NCBI GenBank assembly: GCA_021029095.1
Contig: JAJOHG010000369.1
Coordinates: 1 to 25,246, forward strand
Direction: 5' to 3'
Source of the DNA: Phellopilus nigrolimitatus
Lineage: Eukaryota; Basidiomycota; Agaricomycetes; Hymenochaetales; Hymenochaetaceae
Length of the DNA: 25,246 nt
The notes beneath the pieces were generated by a model, which saw nothing but the letters and a program-made list of their open reading frames with translations, searched no databases and had not been told where the DNA came from. Numbering within the stretch: position 1 is the stretch's first letter; every line of letters begins with the position of its first letter. A program made the position numbers and the translations under genes. Shown one piece after another: positions 19,486 to 25,246 of the stretch.

Positions 19486-19860
19486 TAGAGTACTGCTTGT
19501 CGATGGAAATGCTATATCGTAAATAATGATATGACGAGGTGCAATTGGAATTCGAGTCTAGCTGATATTTCCAATAATATTCCTTGGCATCGAGCGTCTG
19601 CCCTCTTCAAAGCTCAAACACATCATTCCCCATCTAATTGCCCTCCGCAGCTAACAAGTTTACAGGTAGCGTTTGATCAAAATCGCGTTTTCTTATTCTC
19701 TTACATGCTCATGCGAAACCGATCTGAGTAAATATCTGCCCCTACTTATGGCTAGCGGCACTTTCAGTTTCGTAAAGGCGGTGCCGCGGGCCGTAGGTTC
19801 TCAAAGCACTCGGATCACAAGCTCACAAAAGCAGCTGTAAGGACAAAGTAAACAATTTGA
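19486..19860 (+). repeat. Orphan 3' flank (module R) of a lost F-box copy
   Basis: Starting at GTAGAGTACTGCTTGTCGATGG, this is a plus-oriented 3' flank with no F-box gene in front of it. It is most like the flank of copy F: the pair shares TTGCCCTCCGCAGCTAACA, GTTTACAGGTAGCGTTTGATCA and ATGCTCATGC. On its left it joins directly to promoter-side sequence near 19478-19485, so the coding part was removed. Confidence 0.65.
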
Positions 19861-20262
19861 GAATCGACTTGCAGCGGCCCATCTGTCAATCTGGCGCCAA
19901 TCACCGTGTCTCGGACACTCTCAAATGTTCTACTCATTTGTCAAATAGCACGAACAGACCGTCTGAAGACGAGACGCGGGTTAAAGAGGGGCTAGAGGCT
20001 ATTTCAACATGTATACGCCATATCTGAACCTAAAACTTTCCGTTGGACACTTGACCTAGTCCGTTCCCGTCCTTCCGGATAGCCGATGACTAGGTGCATG
20101 CTATTGGGGCAACATGGATGCCCATCTGATTGTTTTCGTAGGGTACAGCACAGCGCATTGTTGATCGCTGTAATTACTATTGGTACATTGCGTTTTCGTG
20201 GAATCGACCATTCATGCATTTCCTGTCGAGAATAGAAATTAGATGTAAAATGATGATCGGCT
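19861..20262. other. Intergenic region, no gene seen
   Basis: Here the repeated modules end. A minus-strand frame of 71 codons (20004-20219) has no supporting features. This is presumably the 3' side of the mitochondrial-protein gene. Confidence 0.5.
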
Positions 20263-20932
20263 TCATGGCTTCATACCGCCAGCGTCCTTCTCCTGCGGGC
20301 CCTCGTCCCTTTCGGGCGAGTCCCTAAGTGCGTCCCGCTTCGTGCCTCCATACCGCAGCGTCTGTTCCTTCTGGTCCTTCTTTTCCGTCCCGTTCTCCTC
20401 CGTCCCACCGGCGGCTGGTACGGCTCGTCCTGGCTGACGGTAGCGTACTCCGCCTGCGGATGCGCGTACTGCTCGTTCGGGCGGTGCGCGGCCGTTCTCG
20501 CCGTCGACCTGGTGCGTCTTGAGACGCGGGCGGGCGCGTGTCGACCTCCTTGAAGTAGTGCTCCGCGGTGTGCTGCTCCTTGCGGCGCCCCGCCGACGTG
20601 TGCAGCCCGCGCTTCGCGTCCACGCCCGCCGCGCCGCGCGCCGCATTCTTCTTCTCCGCCCGCTCGGCGAGCGTGCGCGACGGCAGCTCGGGCTCAGGCG
20701 CGGCGTTCCCCGCGCCGCGATCGCGGCCCGCCTCGCCGCCCTGCGGCGACGCGGCGTGCTTCAGGTGCGCGTTCTGCTCGCCGTGCGTGTATTCGCGCGG
20801 GTGTCGCGCCGCCGCAGGCGCGGTGCCGCGCGTCTTGTCTGGCGGCATGAAGGGGCGCGGCGAGGTGTGGAAAGCGCGCGCGAGCGAAAGACGGGCGGTG
20901 GATGATTTTCTGAGGGCGTGCGTCATGTACAT
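20263..20932 (-). CDS. Mitochondrial-targeted hydrophilic protein, reading frame interrupted
   Basis: The minus-strand ATG at 20932 opens a frame with a typical mitochondrial presequence: residues 1-28 are rich in Arg, Ser and Ala with no acidic residue (ALRKSSTARLSLARAFHTSP). A hydrophilic region with LAERAEKK, RGLHTSAGRR and HYFKEVDTRPP follows. After about residue 137 the family-like sequence continues in other frames: KTHQVDGENG, then NEQYAHPQAEYATVSQDEPY (20406-20477), then LRYGGTKRDAL up to GGMKP and TGA at 20263-20265. From memory this order matches a small LEA-like protein widespread in basidiomycetes; its function is unknown to me. Three frame changes lie next to G/C runs, so sequencing or assembly errors are as likely as decay. 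Introns would not explain it, because no sequence seems to be inserted. The locus is far more GC-rich than its surroundings. Confidence 0.62.
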
Positions 20933-20977
20933 GGCGGCGGGTGCTGAAGAGCGATCAGCTTCATTTCAAGGTGATGT

Positions 20978-20999
20978 CATACGTATGTACATACGTATG
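20978..20999. repeat. 22-bp perfect palindrome upstream of the mitochondrial-protein gene
   Basis: The 22 bases are identical to their reverse complement and consist of two ATACGTAT cores around GTAC. The palindrome lies 46 bp upstream of the ATG at 20932, a position where a dimeric transcription factor could bind; that role is inferred. Confidence 0.75.
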
Positions 21000-21929
21000 T
21001 AAGTGATGGGGTATGCCGGAACAAAGGCTGCCGCGCCGGATCAAATTCTGATCAAGTCCGACTCGTCCCGACGCACGGCCGCGATAAAAGTTTGAAGGAA
21101 ACTCGTCTTTCGAAAACCAACGATTTTCTTACTTAGATGCCGACGAATTTAAACACTCGACCACGATAATCTCGCAGTCCAGCTGTATCATACAAATGTG
21201 GATGCACTCAAGACGTCGTTGTTGGCAACTACTGCCATTGTTTTGTGCTTCACTGTCTTCTCGAGACCTCAATCCACTTCCTAACGCAGTTGTACATGTC
21301 TGTTTCCACTGGCGGTCTCTCCTATTCGCTCCCATGAGTATTGGGAGCATGGAGTACGCGGACTTGTTTGGTTCGGATAGGGAGCTGGGGTCGTATCACG
21401 GAAGCTTGCGCTAGCCAATTTAAGCGTCGTCCCAATCATGTAAAAGTGCAGAAGGTCGGCGCTGAGGGATTCCTCAAAAGACGGGCTTGATAGTAGACGA
21501 AAATAGTGTCGAGTGCTAGAAGGTATATATCCGCCACTCAAGGATACTTTGACAGAATGCTTACTCGAGGTTTCGTTGGTGTCGAGCCCGAGTAGAATTT
21601 AGTGGACTTGTCAGAGAGTTTCTGAGCTCGCGGCCGTTTCGGCCTGTGCCATTGCGTGGTTGAATAACAGCTTATCTAGTGCTGCCCTGTTTCATACTAA
21701 AAACCATGCGCGCCGCTGCACAGAGGTACTTTCTTTCTTCGATTCTGAGAGGTAATGATGTCTGATGCTAGCTCAACATCAGCATCAAAAGTAATAATCA
21801 GAGCATCATATACGCAAGTTCTAGTAAGCTCTATCAAAGCACGCGTGCAATGTAAATCGTGGGCAGTATTAAATCAAGAAATGGTAATAATCAAAAGATG
21901 GAAATAAGTAAAGCGGTAGAGAGTATGGT
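21000..21929. other. Intergenic region right of the GC island, no gene supported
   Basis: Minus-strand frames of 73 and 86 codons (21129-21350 and 21281-21541) and a plus-strand frame of 72 codons overlap one another, with no domain, splice pattern or conservation. 21700-21929 is AT-rich with many stops. None of the repeat modules was recognised. Confidence 0.45.
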
Positions 21930-22127
21930 CGAGGGAGGTTACTTACTGAGATCGGTTGAGCATGAGCATGTAAGAGAATAGAAGGAAACGCGACTATGAT
22001 CAAACGCTACCTGTAAACGTGTTAGCTGCGGAGGGCAATTAGCGGGGGAATGATGTGTTTGAGCATTGAAGGGGACAGATGCGCGCTGCCAAGGAAGATG
22101 AATGGAAACATGAGCTGGACTCGAATT
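21930..22127 (-). repeat. 3'-flank module R of F-box copy F (shortened)
   Basis: The inner half of the module is present: GAGCATGTAAGAGAATAGAAGG, GTGTTAGCTGCGGAGGG, CCAAGGAAGATGAATGGAAAC. The outer half seen at 2139-2300 was not found. Its closest relative is the orphan flank at 19486-19860. Confidence 0.7.
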
Positions 22128-23913
22128 TCAATTGTATCTTAGGATTTTTGTAGTGTATCCATTGACAAGCAGCACTCTACGATTAATTGAGATCATGCGT
22201 CTATCGAACATGAATTCGTCGTAATACAAAGCCTTATCAAAATACTGGATGACTACAGATTTCGCATCCTTCGTCACAAAATAGAGCGCGCCACTGTAGA
22301 ATTCCACTTTCGCTTTGGCAGTGTGCGGGATGTCGAGCGTGCGATATTCTAATCTTCCCTCGCCAGAGACGGTAGCGAGCAGCCAGACGGCTCCCGGGAC
22401 GTCTTCGGGGAGGGAAGTATTGCGGAACTTGAGTAACATCGAGCTAGCCTGCGAAGGCCGGCTCACGAGGCTTTCCGTGGTATTGTGCGCGCCCAAGATC
22501 ACAGTCCCCGGGCGCTCAAGATGCGTGATCGATAGAAGTTGGTTATTTGTCTCGGACTCGGGTATGCCAGTTGTATCTGCAGTGGTCTCTAAGAGGAAAG
22601 AGTCCAGTTCAGAGCACGGTCGAAAAGCTTCTTGGTTGAATAAGTCCACCGACATGGTAATAGTGATGCCTTTTCGCTTTTGTTCCGCTTCTGGCTTCCA
22701 ATGAAAGGTGCAGATTGACAGCTTTTCATCAGACCAGGGATGAACGCACGGGATGAGGTAGCTTGCATGGGGAATGTCACGCTCCAGTGTCAGAATCTGT
22801 GTCGCACCTGGCGCGGAAGCACTAGGCCGGATGTTGCGTATGGATGAAAGCTGAAAGGCGATGATTGACTCGTTGCCCTGGCGGCCGAACACGCCAATGA
22901 TATAGCCATCTACAAGGTGTATATCTTTGCAAAAACACTGTACAGAAGAAAAGAATCAGTCCATTTCATCTAGCCGGCTCTCATAAGATGTGGATACATG
23001 CGTTGCGGATTATGACAGAGTGGTCTTCTTTCCAGAATGTCACAAGAAGATCATCTGTTGAGCGGGCTGCCCATACGTCGCCACTTAACTTTGCCAATTG
23101 TACGCGTCCGCCCATTATATTAAAATGTTCCTTCTTGTACCTGTAAGGCTCTTCAGCGGTCCTTCCTCCGGGCGGGATTCGGAATATCTCGAGAGTGCTG
23201 CTCATCAGTAAAACATTAGTATGGTATAGTAGTTTGAATGTTCCGTTGACATCGTATTTCTTACCTTTCGCTGGTATCCCCATTAGCAGATTCGCTCACC
23301 GCGAGCACACGCACGTCGCCGCCCGTTTGCATGTCGTAAGCGAAGTTGCGCACGCCCAGCTCCCGCGTATCAGGTGGGGCATCCAGACGGTGACTCCAGA
23401 CACACTCCCCGCCCGGTACGGTCCAGCACTGCAAGTCGCCATCAGACCGAGTGCCTAGGAGGAGTGCTCCGCCAGGGAGCAGCTCCACGTCCTTGATATC
23501 GCCATATGATACACCGGGTGTACCGTTTGAGTTCACAGAACCAAGACGTATTGTGGTTTCGCGTGTGGGCCGCGTCGGGGCGGGACCGGTGCAATTGAGA
23601 CGACGCCGGTGTGCGCGCACGACTAGGATGCGTAGTTCTTCCCAGGAGAGGTCGCGGGTGGAAACTTGGCGAGGCAGATTGGGTGCATGGTCTTGATCCA
23701 GCGCACAGAGGTGTTCTAGCCAGATGACTTTGTTGGAGACCACTTCGCGAAGAAACTTGCACGTCTGAAACAAGAATTAGAGAATCGGATTGACAGTCAG
23801 ACAAACATATTGGATACACGCACAGCCTCGAGAGACAGTACTTCCTTTAAGCCTAAAAACGAAGCGATTTCGAACCAGATATCGTTTGGAATTGCAAAAA
23901 CGTCGAAAGGCAT
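22128..23913 (-). CDS. F-box protein with beta-propeller-like C-terminus (copy F), 4 exons, 531 aa
   Basis: Exons on the minus strand are 23824-23913, 23265-23764, 23002-23197 and 22128-22937; introns are 59, 67 and 64 bp. Exon 1 is the clearest F-box of the set: IPNDIWFEIASFLGLKEV, SLEA, then TCKFLREVVSNKVIWLEHL. LLPGG and LQCWTVPGGECVW form the WD-like part. Two oddities occur. Intron 3 begins GCATGT where other copies have GTGTGT, so it needs a GC-AG splice. The family stop after VVIQYFD is lost and the frame runs 35 residues further (KALYYDEFMFD to ILRYN). The TATA position reads TACAAAAT. The gene may still work as an SCF substrate receptor, but the donor and promoter changes suggest weakened expression. 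Confidence 0.82.
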
Positions 23914-23952
23914 TGCTGAATGATTCGATGGTCAATATATAGAGCAGCTTGC

Positions 23953-23985
23953 ATTTTGTATGCCTCACGCAGTTTGCACCAGCCT
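23953..23985 (-). promoter_or_regulatory. Variant core promoter of F-box copy F
   Basis: On the minus strand the conserved element reads GAGGCTGGTGCAAACTG (about 23969-23985) and the TATA position TACAAAAT (23953-23960), 47 bp from the ATG. Both are one or more changes away from the B, C and E versions. Confidence 0.45.
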
Positions 23986-24029
23986 CGTAACCAGTTACCA
24001 TGTTGCAGATACTCTACGACGAAGGGTAC

Positions 24030-24130
24030 AAACGTAACTTGGCGCTGGTCAGGAAGCAAAGTTGTCGAGATCGATGGGGTGGGGAATGGCTACGTGGCTA
24101 GGTTTGCGCGGAACAGGAAGCAAAGCGGTC
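24030..24130 (-). repeat. Tandem duplication in the upstream flank of copy F
   Basis: AACTTGGCGCTGGTCAGGAAGC (24036 onward) is followed by a second, similar unit, AGGTTTGCGCGGAACAGGAAGC (24100 onward). Copy C has the equivalent duplication; A, B and E have one unit. Confidence 0.5.
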
Positions 24131-24340
24131 TGGCCGCACGATCATCGAGGCAGGCTCGTAACAGGCACACTCAAAGAGTGGGAAGACCTTCCCCCGCTTC
24201 GAGCACGCGCGTCCTGCGATCTCATTCCTCAGCTTGCCTCTCTTGGTGTTCTGTCCGCTTCTCCCTTCCTCGGTCCCTGGGCAATGCCCTCCGGATTAAT
24301 CTTCGTAAGCTTCTGAATCCGCGCTCGAGCACAAGTTGAT

Positions 24341-24745
24341 CTCGAGAGCCTCTGACCGCGTAGCAGGCGCGCGGGACGTTGCAGGAGCAAGGGAACGGCG
24401 AGTGGACGCACGGGAGGTGTTTCGCGGGCGGAGATTCACGGTTAGCTTGTATTCGAGCATGCAATCGGAGGGAGAGGATGTTCGCATACGCGGTCGCGCC
24501 CCTCCCTCTCCCAGCGCGCATGCATTCTTCCGCATGCTCCGAGTCGTTTTCAGCGCGACCGCCCCGCGCGCTCTCAGAACCAGGAGAAAACATCAGTGTC
24601 GCCGTAAGCAGCAGCAGCCATGGCATGTTGCCCGCCGCCCGTCGTGTCGATATGTGCGCTCGTGCATTTCCCCGGTGATGCGCTTGTCCTGACCGCGCAC
24701 CTGGCCTCACGCGTTTCGCGCCCCAGACAGCTTATGTCAGCACAG
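24341..24745 (+). repeat. Module P, copy 3
   Basis: Same order and orientation as 4331-4785: CCTCTGACCGCGTAGCAGGC, TTTCGCGGGCGG, GTTCGCATACGCGGTCGCG, a CAG run near 24607, CGCCCGTCGTG and GGTGATGCGCTTGTCCTGACC. Confidence 0.65.
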
Positions 24746-24853
24746 ACGAACAACCCGAGTGTCACGTCCCACGCATGATGTACGCCTTCTTAGGGACTAG
24801 CACGGTAAGGCTCCATCCGCCATCCGTATCCACGGATAGGCTTTCCCACGGAT
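24746..24853. other. Junction DNA between module P and truncated copy G
   Basis: Up to about 24782 the sequence still resembles 4870-4905 (GTGTCACGTCCCACGCATGATG), with the CACGTG boxes lost. Then follow about 70 bp not seen elsewhere, with a small inverted repeat (ATCCGT ... ACGGAT) and two copies of CCACGGAT just before the join to copy G. Confidence 0.45.
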
Positions 24854-25246
24854 GAACCTCCTGGCTGGAATACCGGCGAAAGGTAAGACATACGGTATTA
24901 ACTGAACACCTAAACTGCTGTGCCATACTGATGATTTACTGCTGATCAGAACTCTCGAGATATTCCAAGTCTCGCCCGAGGAACGTCTGAAGAGCCGCTT
25001 TACACGTACCAGACAGAACCTGATCCCGTGATGAGATCAGTGGATGTTGCAAGGTTGAGTGGCGACGTATTGGCAGTCTCCATATTGGGCACGCTTCTCG
25101 TGACATTCTGGAGAGAAGACCGCACCGTCGTAATCCTTGATGTGTGTAACCACATCTCATGAAAGGCGAGAGTTAAAATGGACTGGTTCTTTGCTTTCCG
25201 CAGTGTTTCTTCGAAGACGTACACTTGGTGGATGGCTATATCATTG
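24854..25246 (+). pseudogene. F-box family copy G, 5'-truncated, runs off the window
   Basis: Similarity to copy E begins abruptly at about 24854, inside the last codons of exon 2 (GAACCTCCTGGCTGG). Intron 2 is 24883-24949, exon 3 starts at 24950 and exon 4 begins near 25204. The F-box and the first WD-like part are absent. Exon 3 has CCC where copy E has CCCC, a 1-bp loss that leads to a stop within about 25 codons. The segment is nearly the same as copy E through intron 2 and exon 3, so it is probably a recent inverted partial duplicate of E or a close relative. The rest lies beyond the window. Confidence 0.8.

Noticed and set aside
20519..21002. 128- and 144-codon plus-strand frames over the GC island
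   Set aside because: Both are Arg/Ala-rich shadows opposite the mitochondrial-protein gene, as expected in very GC-rich DNA where stops are rare.
21281..21541. 86-codon minus-strand frame
   Set aside because: It starts with ATG but has no domain, no splice continuation that makes sense and an overlapping plus-strand frame.
1..25246. Transposon open frames, LTRs, CRISPR arrays, rRNA or tRNA genes
   Set aside because: No transposase, reverse transcriptase or integrase motif, no regular short repeat-spacer array and no cloverleaf with conserved T-loop was seen. The repeats present are long, degenerate gene-flank modules.

Overview
This is nuclear DNA from a filamentous basidiomycete, most likely an Agaricomycete. 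The evidence is genes split by 55-69 bp introns with GT...CTAAC/CTAAT...YAG signals, F-box proteins with a basidiomycete-style N-terminal F-box, and no bacterial operon layout. The species cannot be named from sequence alone.

Most of the window is a segmental-duplication cluster of one four-exon F-box gene with its 5' and 3' flanks. Copies in order: A (2624-3932, minus, pseudogene), B (5877-7524, plus, intact, 486 aa), C (10144-11810, minus, intact, 491 aa), D (13998-15701, plus, frameshifted), E (17060-18715, minus, intact, 489 aa), F (22128-23913, minus, open, 531 aa, with a GC donor and a lost stop) and G (24854 to window end, plus, 5'-truncated and frameshifted). An eighth position (19486-19860) keeps only the 3' flank. 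Orientation alternates, giving head-to-head pairs A/B, C/D and F/G and tail-to-tail pairs B/C and D/E. The flanks consist of repeated modules: R (3' flank, next to every stop), Q (a relic with intron-like signals in the distal 3' flank) and P (about 450 bp, CAG-rich, in both orientations).

Three stretches are not obviously part of the cluster: an LRR/F-box-type gene at the left (555-1649, 5' end unresolved), a largely unique stretch at about 12600-13800 with one weak candidate exon, and a very GC-rich island at about 20260-20930 that encodes a mitochondrial-targeted hydrophilic protein with an interrupted reading frame.

The intact F-box proteins would act as substrate receptors of SCF ubiquitin ligases: the N-terminal F-box binds Skp1 and a beta-propeller-like C-terminal part presumably recognises targets. 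The cluster looks like a snapshot of birth-and-death evolution. A TATA-like core promoter lies 43-50 bp upstream of the ATG in intact copies B, C and E and is altered in A, D and F.
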